A stretch of 58,496 nucleotides of DNA. Origin: Bacteroidales bacterium. Its GTDB lineage: Bacteria > Bacteroidota > Bacteroidia > Bacteroidales > WCHB1-69. Below the pieces are notes generated by a model that made no database searches, had not been told where the DNA came from, and worked only from the letters and a program-made list of their open reading frames with translations. The translations under genes and the position numbers were made by a program. The stretch covers positions 1 through 58,496 of the forward strand of contig JAGCUN010000004.1 in NCBI GenBank assembly GCA_017962845.1, read 5' to 3'. Each line of letters starts with the position of its first letter. Positions within the stretch are counted from its first letter, which is position 1. Shown piece by piece: positions 17,972 to 25,203 of this stretch.

Positions 17972-18186
17972 GTGAGATGGAATACCTGAACGAATGTACG
18001 GCACGCGATGTGATTACCATGTTAGTGGAAAAGAAGCACTTGTCCATTGCTGAAGCTATGGATATTTTCTACAATTCCAAAACATTTGAAAATTTGAGCA
18101 ACAAGGAAACAGGGCTTTATTTTCAAAGTTCTGTATATATTTACGATGTTTTAGAAAATGAATTAAAAACCAAAACAATATTATAA
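17968..18186 (+). CDS. DUF3791 protein (second copy)
   Basis: 72 residues (MSEMEYLNECTARDVITMLVEKKHLSIAEAMDIFYNSKTFENLSNKETGLYFQSSVYIYDVLENELK). It has the DUF3791 layout, but the N-terminal half shares little sequence with the first copy. It starts inside the DUF3990 stop (ATGA overlap). Two different DUF3791 proteins flanking one DUF3990 protein suggest either a two-component antitoxin or one antitoxin plus an accessory factor. An AT-rich stretch and the right direct-repeat copy follow. Confidence 0.8.
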   Translation: MSEMEYLNECTARDVITMLVEKKHLSIAEAMDIFYNSKTFENLSNKETGLYFQSSVYIYDVLENELKTKTIL

Positions 18187-18200
18187 AAGAAAAATTATAA

Positions 18201-18234
18201 ATAACATATTATAAACCAAAGCATTAGCTATTAT
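18201..18234 (+). repeat. Right copy of the 34-bp direct repeat
   Basis: It begins ATAACATATT and ends CTATTAT, with 30/34 identity to 17248-17281. It starts 14 bases after the last DUF3791 stop codon. The pair could be the scar of a duplication or of cassette insertion and excision by recombination. Confidence 0.8.
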
Positions 18235-18240
18235 TTCGCG

Positions 18241-18437
18241 TTTACCGAAAACCCTGCAAGATTAACGGAGATAAAACACGGAAATAATAAGTGAAGGTCT
18301 GACTGCATGCAGATAGACTTTTGACGAAGTATAATAGCAAGATGCTCATGCCGTAAAGGTGTGAGTACTTGTTTTCGTCAAGAGGTCTCCTTGCAGGGTT
18401 GCCTTGGTAGCGCAATAAGGAAAGCACCTTTCTTTTT
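18241..18437 (+). ncRNA. Possible structured non-coding RNA between the DUF3990 module and the methyltransferase
   Basis: This non-coding stretch is highly self-complementary. An outer 11-bp perfect stem pairs 18250-18260 (AACCCTGCAAG) with 18390-18400 (CTTGCAGGGTT). Inside it, 18295-18320 forms a hairpin around CTGCATGCAG, and 18321-18328 (TTGACGAA) pairs with 18374-18381 (TTCGTCAA). A GAAAG-CAC-CTTTC hairpin plus T-run ends at 18437 like a terminator. Either strand could be the RNA; the T-run favours plus. I match it to no RNA family that I know. It could instead be a MITE-like inverted-repeat element or a long leader of the methyltransferase message. Confidence 0.35.
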
Positions 18438-18443
18438 GCGTTG

Positions 18444-18474
18444 CGGATAATGGAAATGCGATAACTGTTATCCG
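18444..18474 (+). promoter_or_regulatory. Inverted repeat abutting the methyltransferase start codon
   Basis: CGGATAA (18444-18450) pairs with TTATCCG (18468-18474), ending one base before the ATG at 18476. A smaller nested palindrome GATAA-CTG-TTATC sits at 18460-18472. It may be an operator or a hairpin hiding the ribosome binding site. Methyltransferase genes of restriction systems are often autoregulated, but that is only a suggestion here. Confidence 0.4.
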
Positions 18475-18475
18475 T

Positions 18476-19585
18476 ATGGAGGCGAAAAGTTTTAGAGATG
18501 CAAAAGGCGCAAAACAAGACGAGTTTTACACCCAACTTGTTGACATTGAGAATGAATTGAAGCATTACAAAGCCCATTTCAAAGGTAAAACCGTGCTGTG
18601 CAACTGTGATGACCCGCGCATCAGCAATTTCTTCCACTATTTCAGCTACAATTTTGAACAGTTGGGACTGAAAAAGCTCATCACCACCTGCTACAAAAAC
18701 CAGAATCGCGACCTATTTTCGCAGAACGACAGCGAACGGGCAATTTGGTTAGAATATTTCGGAGACAAGAACAACAACCGCGTACCCGATCCCGAAGAGA
18801 TAGGTATCCACTATCTGAATGGCGACGGCGATTTCCGTTCACAGGAGTGTATCGAATTGCTGAAAGAGGCCGACATTGTGGTGACCAATCCGCCATTTTC
18901 CCTCTTCCGTGAGTATGTGGCACAACTGATGAAGTATGAGAAGCAATTTGTGATTCTGGGGAATCAGAATGCTATAACATACAAGGAAATTTTTCCATTA
19001 TTACAAAATGATAAAATATGGCTGGGGTCTTCATTGTCATTTGCAAAATTCAAAGTTCCTGATTATTACGAAGAAAGGAGCTCCCGTTTTTGGATTGATG
19101 AAACAGGACAAAAATGGCGTAGTTTTGGAAATATTTGTTGGTTTACCAATTTAGATATATCTAAAAGACATGAGGAATTAATTCTATACAAACAATATAA
19201 TTCTGAAGATTATCCAAAATACGATAATTATGATGCCATCAATGTTGACAAAACCTCTGAAATCCCGATGGATTACGATGGTGTGATGGGCGTGCCGATT
19301 ACGTTTTTGGATAAATATAATCCTGACCAATTCGAAATCGTTAAATTCAGGAAGGGGGACGATGGTAAGGATTTGTCTGTCAATGGGAAATGTCCTTATT
19401 TTCGCATTTTGATTCGTCGGCGTCGGGGTGATGGGAACGTTGTAGGGGCGAATAATGATTCGCCCCTACGGATGGAACCATCGAAACGGGATGCCGCCCC
19501 CGCCCTGCCAATGGCCGCCGAACCGGATGCGGAATACGGGGTGAAATCAAAATCCGCGAATATGAACGATTTCACCGATAAATAA
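18476..19585 (+). CDS. EcoRI-type adenine-specific DNA methyltransferase
   Basis: 369 residues. The start MEAKSFRDAKGAKQDEFYTQLVDIENELKHYK matches the EcoRI-methylase family opening. Catalytic motif IV is NPPF at 138-141 (DIVVTNPPFSLFREY), indicating N6-adenine methylation. GNQNAITYKEIFPL and FRKGDDGKDLSVNGKCPYFRILI are other family blocks. It should protect host DNA from the adjacent DUF262-HNH nuclease, 27 bp downstream. The last ~55 residues are atypical: after the conserved CPYFRILIR block the frame runs through a 28-bp palindrome (19442-19469, read as VVGANNDSPL) into a low-complexity tail. The middle of the gene is noticeably AT-rich, suggesting acquisition. Confidence 0.9.
   Translation: MEAKSFRDAKGAKQDEFYTQLVDIENELKHYKAHFKGKTVLCNCDDPRISNFFHYFSYNFEQLGLKKLITTCYKNQNRDLFSQNDSERAIWLEYFGDKNNNRVPDPEEIGIHYLNGDGDFRSQECIELLKEADIVVTNPPFSLFREYVAQLMKYEKQFVILGNQNAITYKEIFPLLQNDKIWLGSSLSFAKFKVPDYYEERSSRFWIDETGQKWRSFGNICWFTNLDISKRHEELILYKQYNSEDYPKYDNYDAINVDKTSEIPMDYDGVMGVPITFLDKYNPDQFEIVKFRKGDDGKDLSVNGKCPYFRILIRRRRGDGNVVGANNDSPLRMEPSKRDAAPALPMAAEPDAEYGVKSKSANMNDFTDK
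19442..19469. repeat. 28-bp palindromic element inside the methyltransferase gene
   Basis: GTAGGGGCGAAT-AATG-ATTCGCCCCTAC: 12-bp perfect arms with a 4-nt loop. It has the same 28-bp size and the same GTAG...CTAC ends as the GTAGAGACG family but a different arm. It is read in frame in the C-terminal tail. Confidence 0.85.
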
Positions 19586-19612
19586 ACCTATCAACCCATA
19601 ACCAACCATACC

Positions 19613-20725
19613 ATGCAAATCCAATTGCACCGCATCACCGTCCGCGAACTGACCGCGGGCTACCAAGACAACAACGAGAACGGCGTGCGCGCCTACGGCG
19701 GACGCCTCGATGTGCGCCCACCCTACCAGCGCGAATTTGTCTATAAAGAGAAACAGCGCGACGCCGTCATTGACACCCTCACGCAGGGATTTCCTCTGAA
19801 TGTGATGTACTGGGCCGTGCGCGAATGTGGCAGTGGGGCATGCCCCACCGCCACATTCGAAATTATTGACGGTCAGCAACGCACCATCTCCATCTGCCAG
19901 TATGTGAACGGCGACTTCGCCTATATGTTCCGCTATTTCCACAACCTCCAGCCCGATGAGCAGAAACAGATTCTCGATTACGAACTGCAAGTCTATATCT
20001 GTAGCGGCTCCGACAGCGAGAAGCTCAAGTGGTTCAAAACCATCAATATAGCGGGCGAGGAATTGACCGAACAGGAGCTGCGCAACGCTGTGTATGCCGG
20101 CAGCTGGGTGAGCGACGCCAAACGCTACTTCAGCAAAAACGGCGCACCAGCGGCCAAAATCGGCAGCGACTACCTCACAGGATCCGCCATCCGCCAAGAC
20201 TATCTTGAAACCGCCATCTCGTGGATGTCGGACGGCAACATTGAGGTGTATATGGCCACCCATCAGCACGATGCGAGTGCTGCCCCGCTGTGGCAGTTCT
20301 TCCAAGCCGTCATCACGTGGATAGAAACCTCATTCCGCCCCAACCGTGAGCGTAAGAAGATTATGAAGGGCGTGGATTGGGGAATGCTCTACAAGCAGTT
20401 TAAGGATGAAGTGTTTGATTATCAAAAGATTGATGAAGAAGTCAAGCGTCTCATCTTAGATGATGACGTGACGAAGAAGACGGGCATTTACCCCTATATT
20501 CTCACTCGCAAGGAAAAGTATCTGTCGATACGGGCGTTCACCGACGCGCAGAAGTTGGCGGCCTACGAGCGGCAGGGCGGCATCTGCGCCGACTGCGGCA
20601 AACACTTCGACCTCTCGCAGATGGAGGCCGACCACATCACACCGTGGCACGATGGAGGCCGCACCATCGCCGACAACTGCCAGATGCTGTGCCGCGAGTG
20701 CAACCGCAGGAAGAGCGGGAAGTAA
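19613..20725 (+). CDS. DUF262-HNH endonuclease (GmrSD-like), probable restriction enzyme
   Basis: 370 residues. The N-terminal DUF262/ParB-like NTPase domain has RPPYQREFVY and FEIIDGQQRT (residues 82-91). The C-terminal HNH nuclease is complete: Cys325 and Cys328, Asp340-His341, His346, Asn355, Cys360 and Cys363, ending CNRRKSGK. Similar proteins occur beside EcoRI-type methylases, so this is most likely the nuclease of a restriction-modification pair; a GmrSD-like role against modified DNA is the alternative. Just before FEIIDGQQRT the protein has an extra CGSGACPTAT that is encoded by a 38-bp palindrome. As I recall the family, homologues have only a few residues there. Confidence 0.88.
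   Translation: MQIQLHRITVRELTAGYQDNNENGVRAYGGRLDVRPPYQREFVYKEKQRDAVIDTLTQGFPLNVMYWAVRECGSGACPTATFEIIDGQQRTISICQYVNGDFAYMFRYFHNLQPDEQKQILDYELQVYICSGSDSEKLKWFKTINIAGEELTEQELRNAVYAGSWVSDAKRYFSKNGAPAAKIGSDYLTGSAIRQDYLETAISWMSDGNIEVYMATHQHDASAAPLWQFFQAVITWIETSFRPNRERKKIMKGVDWGMLYKQFKDEVFDYQKIDEEVKRLILDDDVTKKTGIYPYILTRKEKYLSIRAFTDAQKLAAYERQGGICADCGKHFDLSQMEADHITPWHDGGRTIADNCQMLCRECNRRKSGK
19822..19859. repeat. 38-bp palindrome inside the DUF262-HNH gene
   Basis: Outer arms CGAATGTGGC (19822-19831) and GCCACATTCG (19850-19859) flank the perfect 16-bp palindrome GTGGGGCATGCCCCAC, with a single A/C mismatch between arm and core. It is read in frame as residues 70-83, immediately before the DGQQR motif. 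Confidence 0.85.
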
Positions 20726-20772
20726 AGCGTTGATAAAAGGTTACTTTTTGTCCGGAAATTGGTAGCCACAGA

Positions 20773-22218
20773 CTACAGCTTCATCTTTTTGTCGATCTCG
20801 TCGATGTCGGCGTGCATCTTCTTGTCGGTCTCATACAGGTCGGCGATAACGCGGCAGGCGTGCAGCACGGTGGCATGGTCCTTGTTGCCGCAGCTCTTGC
20901 CGATGGTGCTGAGCGGCAGCTTGGTGTATTTCTTGGCGAAATACATGCAGATCTGACGGGGCTGGGCCACCTCGCGGCGTCGCGTGGAGGTGTTGATGGT
21001 GTCCACCGCAATGTTGAAGTAGTCGGCCACCGTGCGCTGGATGAACTCGATGGAAATCTCGCGCGCGGTGCTGCGCACATACTTGTCAATCATCTCCTTG
21101 GCAAGGTCGATGGTGATCTCGCGGTGGTTGATGGACGATTGTGCGAGGATGGTGATCATAGCGCCCTCCAGCTCGCGCACGTTGGCCGTGACGCGCAAGG
21201 CCAGGTATTCGGTGACATCCTGCGGGAATTCGATGCCTTGGTTCTCCAATTTCTTGTTGAGAATGGCGATGCGGGTCTCAAAGTCCGGGGGGGTCAGCTC
21301 GGCCACGAGACTCCATTTCAGACGGTAGAGTACGCGGGTGTCGAAGCCGGTGATGTCGGCTGGCGATTTATCAGATGTGATGATGATCTGTTTCTTTCTT
21401 TGTTGCAGATAGTTGAAGATGTGGAAGAAAGCCTCCTGCGTCTTCTCCTTTTCTGCCAAAAACTGGATGTCATCGATGATGAGCACATCCACGTTCTGGT
21501 AAAAGTAGATGAAGTCGTTGCGGTTGTTGCTGCGGCATGCCTCCAAGAACTGCTGCATGAACAGATCCGAGCTGACATACAATACCACTTTGTCGGGGAA
21601 GTTGGCCTTGATCTCCAGGCCGATGGCATGGGCGAGGTGGGTTTTCCCCAGACCAGTGTCGGAGTAGATGAAGAAGGGATTGTAGGGAGTTGAGCCGGGA
21701 GCCGCGTTGGCAATGGCCTTGCCGGCCAGATAGGCAAACTGGTTGCATTTGCCCTCCACAAAATTGTCGAAGTTCAAAGAATCGACCAGGTTGCTTGGGA
21801 TGCTGAGCGCCTTTAGGCCAGGCAGCAAGTCCGGATTGGGATTGCCCTCTCCCGTGCTCATGTACGGGTTGCGCGGCATACGGGGCGGGTTCTGCACGTT
21901 GGTGACAGGACTGGAGGGCACCGTCACCGTGATGGGGTTGTCATCAACAGGTTTCGCTACCGGAATCTGGTATTTCAAACGGGCCTTTTCGCCCAGCTCC
22001 TTGCGGATGGCTGTGCGGATGACCTTCTGGGCACTCTTCTCCAACCATTCAAAACATGCTTGGCTCGGCAGGGCAACGGTCAGACAGCTGCCCTGAAGCG
22101 ACACTGACTTGATGGGGGCGAACCACATCTTATAGGTGTTGTCGGATACACAGTCTTTGATGAAGTCGAGGCAGTTTTGCCAAACGAGCTGATGGTCAGG
22201 TGTCGATTGTTGGGTCAT
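20773..22218 (-). CDS. dnaA: Chromosomal replication initiator DnaA
   Basis: 481 residues from the ATG at 22218 (MTQQSTPDHQLVWQNCLDFIKDCVSD); upstream in-frame codons do not look like DnaA. Domain I is at the N-terminus and a Pro-rich linker covers roughly 90-140. The AAA+ domain has Walker A YSDTGLGKTHLAHAIG and Walker B VLIIDDIQFLAEKEKT. The C-terminal DNA-binding domain carries the signature KDHATVLHACR. It initiates replication by binding and unwinding oriC. Its 3' end converges on the DUF262-HNH gene at the edge of the accessory island. No dnaN or recF is adjacent. Confidence 0.97.
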   Translation of the reverse strand: MTQQSTPDHQLVWQNCLDFIKDCVSDNTYKMWFAPIKSVSLQGSCLTVALPSQACFEWLEKSAQKVIRTAIRKELGEKARLKYQIPVAKPVDDNPITVTVPSSPVTNVQNPPRMPRNPYMSTGEGNPNPDLLPGLKALSIPSNLVDSLNFDNFVEGKCNQFAYLAGKAIANAAPGSTPYNPFFIYSDTGLGKTHLAHAIGLEIKANFPDKVVLYVSSDLFMQQFLEACRSNNRNDFIYFYQNVDVLIIDDIQFLAEKEKTQEAFFHIFNYLQQRKKQIIITSDKSPADITGFDTRVLYRLKWSLVAELTPPDFETRIAILNKKLENQGIEFPQDVTEYLALRVTANVRELEGAMITILAQSSINHREITIDLAKEMIDKYVRSTAREISIEFIQRTVADYFNIAVDTINTSTRRREVAQPRQICMYFAKKYTKLPLSTIGKSCGNKDHATVLHACRVIADLYETDKKMHADIDEIDKKMKL

Positions 22219-22464
22219 AATATTGATTACAAAAGTCGAAAATAATAAAATCTTGAAAATTAAGGCGTTGATGGGAAGTCCTTGCGCCAAAATTCTTGAT
22301 GCAAAAGTGAACAAAAAAAAGTGAACAAAAAATTGTTTTTGCTATTGTTTTTTATCTTTTTCTGTATATAGAAGAATGGGCGTTTCGAGAGGTTTTAAAG
22401 AGAAAAATAATTCTTAAAAATTACTTAAAATCAGCATCTTACAGAAAATCAAAAAGTTGAATTT
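22219..22464. other. AT-rich dnaA leader with a direct repeat
   Basis: 246 bp without a gene between dnaA and prfB. It is AT-rich and contains two close copies of AAAGTGAACAAAAA (about 22303-22330). The left one overlaps a near-match to the -7 box on the dnaA strand (CACTTTTGC instead of TAnnTTTGC). I see no good DnaA boxes (TTATCCACA) and no clear hairpin, so this is probably the dnaA promoter and leader rather than oriC. Confidence 0.4.
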
Positions 22465-23550
22465 TTACTGTCCCGACATCATCAAAAATGCCTTGATGAA
22501 GCCGTCGAGGTCGCCGTCCAAAACGGCATTTACGTTCGAAGTTTCGTACTGCGTGCGCAGGTCTTTCACCATCTTGTAAGGCTGCATCACATAACTGCGG
22601 ATCTGCGAACCCCACTCAATGCGCTTCTTGCTGCTCTCAATCTCGTTGAGCTTCGCGCGCTTCTTCTCCAACTCGATCTGATACAGCTGTGATTTGAGCA
22701 TCTGCAATGCCTTCTCGCGGTTTTGCGCCTGGAAGCGCGTCTCCTGGCACTCCACGATGATGCCCGATGGCGCGTGGTGCAAACGCACCGCCGTCTCCAC
22801 CTTGTTCACGTTCTGTCCGCCAGGACCACTACTGCGGTAGGTGTCCCACGTGAGGTCAGCCGGATTGATTTCTATATTAATATCCTCATTGACAATAGGA
22901 TAAGCATATACGGAGGCAAAAGAGGTGTGCCTTCTTGCGGCCGAGTCGAATGGTGAGATGCGCACCAACCGGTGGACGCCGCTCTCGCTTTTCAGATAGC
23001 CGTAGCCGTAAGGGCCATCTAATTCGATGGTGGCCGACTTGATGCCGGCGACATCCCCTTCCTGACGGTCCAACAGCTTGACACTGTATTTGTTGCGTTC
23101 TGCCCATCGCATATACATGCGCAGCAGCATCTCCGCCCAGTCGCAGCTCTCGGTGCCGCCCGCGCCCGAATTGATGGTCAGGATGACGTTAAGCACGTCC
23201 TCCTCGTTGCGCATCATGTTGCGGAACTCCAACTTCTCGATGGCCTGTGTGGCGGTGCGGAGACTCTCTTCCACTTCCGCCTCGGTGGCATCGCCCTCGT
23301 TGAAAAAGTCGAAGGTCATCGCGCACTCCTCGTATTTCTCCTCCGCATTCTTAAAATCGGTAATCCAAGATTTCACCAGACTGATTTCCTTGAACAGCTT
23401 TTCCGCCGCCTTGGGATCGTCCCAAAACTCGGGCTGGTGGGTCACTTCTTCCTTTTCAGCTACAAAATTTTTCTTCCCTTCGATGTCAAGACATTTTCTT
23501 AACTCGTTGATTCTCTTCGATAAATCCTTAATTTCTTCGCTAATAATCAT
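22465..23550 (-). CDS. prfB: Peptide chain release factor 2, without programmed frameshift
   Basis: 361 residues from the ATG at 23550 ([27 protein letters not shown]). The peptidyl-hydrolase loop GGQ lies in [18 protein letters not shown], and the RF2-specific stop-codon reader SPF is in [15 protein letters not shown], so it recognises UGA and UAA. Many RF2 genes need a +1 frameshift at CUU-UGA near codon 25. Here codons 21-22 are CTT GAC in one continuous frame: the extra T is missing and autoregulation by frameshifting is lost. It is the last gene of the minus-strand run rho-folE-obg-prfB, 10 bp after obg. Confidence 0.96.
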   Translation of the reverse strand: MIISEEIKDLSKRINELRKCLDIEGKKNFVAEKEEVTHQPEFWDDPKAAEKLFKEISLVKSWITDFKNAEEKYEECAMTFDFFNEGDATEAEVEESLRTATQAIEKLEFRNMMRNEEDVLNVILTINSGAGGTESCDWAEMLLRMYMRWAERNKYSVKLLDRQEGDVAGIKSATIELDGPYGYGYLKSESGVHRLVRISPFDSAARRHTSFASVYAYPIVNEDINIEINPADLTWDTYRSSGPGGQNVNKVETAVRLHHAPSGIIVECQETRFQAQNREKALQMLKSQLYQIELEKKRAKLNEIESSKKRIEWGSQIRSYVMQPYKMVKDLRTQYETSNVNAVLDGDLDGFIKAFLMMSGQ

Positions 23551-23560
23551 GGTAGAAGTT

Positions 23561-24565
23561 TTAGTTGTTTTCGTCCTCTTTGAGGGCATCCCACAGCATG
23601 TCTTTCAGTTCGGTAAGATTTTTTCTAGTAACGGAGGAGATGAAGATGGTGGGGGAGGGGAGTTTGAGTTTTTTCTGTATTTTTTTGATCTCATCCTCCG
23701 GCATCAGGTCGCACTTGGTGATGGCGATGAGCTGCTTTTTATCCACCAGCTCCGGATTGTAGGCTTTGAGTTCATTATATAATATATGGTACTCTTTGAC
23801 GATGTCTTCGGTGATGATGGGGATGAGGAAAAGGAGGATGGAGTTGCGTTCGATATGGCGGAGGAAGCGCAGTCCGATGCCTTTGCCTTCGGAAGCTCCC
23901 TCAATGATGCCGGGAATGTCGGCGATAACGAACGACTGGTAGTCGCGGTAGGCCACCATGCCGAGGTTGGGCTTGAGGGTGGTGAAGGGGTAGTCGGCGA
24001 TTTTGGGTTTGGCGTTGGAGAGCATGGAGATGAGGGTGGATTTGCCGGCGTTGGGGAATCCTACGAGGCCCACATCGGCCAGCACTTTGAGTTCGAGGGT
24101 CACCCACTGCTCGTAGCCCTCTTCGCCGGGCTGCGCGAAACGCGGGGTCTGGCGGGTCGCGCTCTTGAAATGCACGTTGCCTTGTCCGCCGCGGCCGCCC
24201 TTCATGATGATGATTTCCTGTCCGTCTTCGAGCACCTCTCCGAGCTGCTCGCCGGTCTCCTGTACGCGGGCGATTGTGCCGAGCGGCACCTCGATGACCG
24301 CGCTCTTGCCGTTCTTGCCGAAGCATAGGTTGGCGGAGCCGTTGCCGCCGTCTTCCGCGAAGATGTGCTTGGTGTAGCGGAGGTGGAGCAGCGTCCACAG
24401 GTTGCGGTTGCCGCGCAGGATGATGTCGCCGCCCTTGCCACCGTCGCCGCCGTCGGGACCCGCCTTGGGGTCTTGGGCCGTGCGGGCGAGGTGCGCCGAG
24501 CCAGCCCCGCCATTGCCGGAGCGGCAGAAGATATTGACTAAGTCGATGAAGTTTTCGCTGGCCAT
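23561..24565 (-). CDS. obg: GTPase Obg/CgtA
   Basis: 334 residues from the ATG at 24565 ([28 protein letters not shown]); a longer frame upstream is not family-like. The Gly-rich Obg fold fills residues 1-158 ([33 protein letters not shown]). The G domain has [25 protein letters not shown] and TKCD. The variable C-terminal domain of some Obg proteins is absent. It acts in 50S ribosome assembly and stress responses. It lies between folE and prfB with gaps of 19 and 10 bp. Confidence 0.96.
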   Translation of the reverse strand: MASENFIDLVNIFCRSGNGGAGSAHLARTAQDPKAGPDGGDGGKGGDIILRGNRNLWTLLHLRYTKHIFAEDGGNGSANLCFGKNGKSAVIEVPLGTIARVQETGEQLGEVLEDGQEIIIMKGGRGGQGNVHFKSATRQTPRFAQPGEEGYEQWVTLELKVLADVGLVGFPNAGKSTLISMLSNAKPKIADYPFTTLKPNLGMVAYRDYQSFVIADIPGIIEGASEGKGIGLRFLRHIERNSILLFLIPIITEDIVKEYHILYNELKAYNPELVDKKQLIAITKCDLMPEDEIKKIQKKLKLPSPTIFISSVTRKNLTELKDMLWDALKEDENN

Positions 24566-24584
24566 AATGCTGTGGGATAAAGGG

Positions 24585-25187
24585 TTAGTGCAAGTCAGCA
24601 CCAATCAGGTGCATAAATTCCTGACGGGTGTTCCACTGCGTGAGGAACGCGCCCGTGAACTCGGAGGTGGTGGTCACGGAGTTCTGTTTCTGGATGCCGC
24701 GCATCGACATGCAGAGGTGCTGCGCCTCAATCACGACGGCCACACCCTTCGGGTGCAAGACCTCCTCGAGGCAGCTTTTGATCTGCGAGGTGAGGCGCTC
24801 CTGCAGTTGCAGTCTGCGCGCAAAAGCCTCCACCACACGCGGTATCTTGCTGAGTCCCACGATGGTACCGTTAGGGATGTAGCCCACATGGGCCTTCCCG
24901 AAGAACGGCAGCAGGTGGTGCTCGCACAAAGAGTAGATCTCAATGTCCTTCACGACCACAATCTGGCTGTAGTCCTCTTTGAAGAGCGCGCTCTCCAAGA
25001 TGGCTTTCGGGTCCATCTCGTAGCCGTGGGTGAGAAACTTCATGGCCTTGGCCGCACGCTCGGGGGTCTTTACCAATCCCTCACGATAGGGATTCTCATG
25101 GATGTTGGTCAGTAATCCTTTATAAAGTCCCGACAGCTCTTGTATCTCGTCGGATTTGAAAACTTCTTGTTTTTCGTAAGATTTCAT
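24585..25187 (-). CDS. folE: GTP cyclohydrolase I
   Basis: 200 residues from the ATG at 25187; a TTG three codons upstream is less likely. The zinc-binding and active-site motifs are present: [46 protein letters not shown], and the C-terminal CxSMRG block ([24 protein letters not shown]). It converts GTP to dihydroneopterin triphosphate, the first step of folate synthesis. It lies 16 bp after rho; folK is elsewhere in the window (48918-49391). Confidence 0.96.
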   Translation of the reverse strand: MKSYEKQEVFKSDEIQELSGLYKGLLTNIHENPYREGLVKTPERAAKAMKFLTHGYEMDPKAILESALFKEDYSQIVVVKDIEIYSLCEHHLLPFFGKAHVGYIPNGTIVGLSKIPRVVEAFARRLQLQERLTSQIKSCLEEVLHPKGVAVVIEAQHLCMSMRGIQKQNSVTTTSEFTGAFLTQWNTRQEFMHLIGADLH

Positions 25188-25203
25188 GCTCTTCAAAAAA
25201 AAA

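Noticed and set aside
18241..18437. Retron or integron attC site
   Set aside because: The outer stem recalls a retron a1/a2 pair, but no reverse transcriptase follows, and the ends lack the attC consensus GTTRRRY/RYYYAAC.
22219..22464. oriC next to dnaA
   Set aside because: No cluster of DnaA boxes or unwinding-element arrangement is recognisable; AT-richness alone is not enough.
23480..23500. Sequencing error hiding a prfB frameshift
   Set aside because: The frame is continuous from the ATG, residues on both sides are conserved, and RF2 genes without the shift are known in other bacteria.
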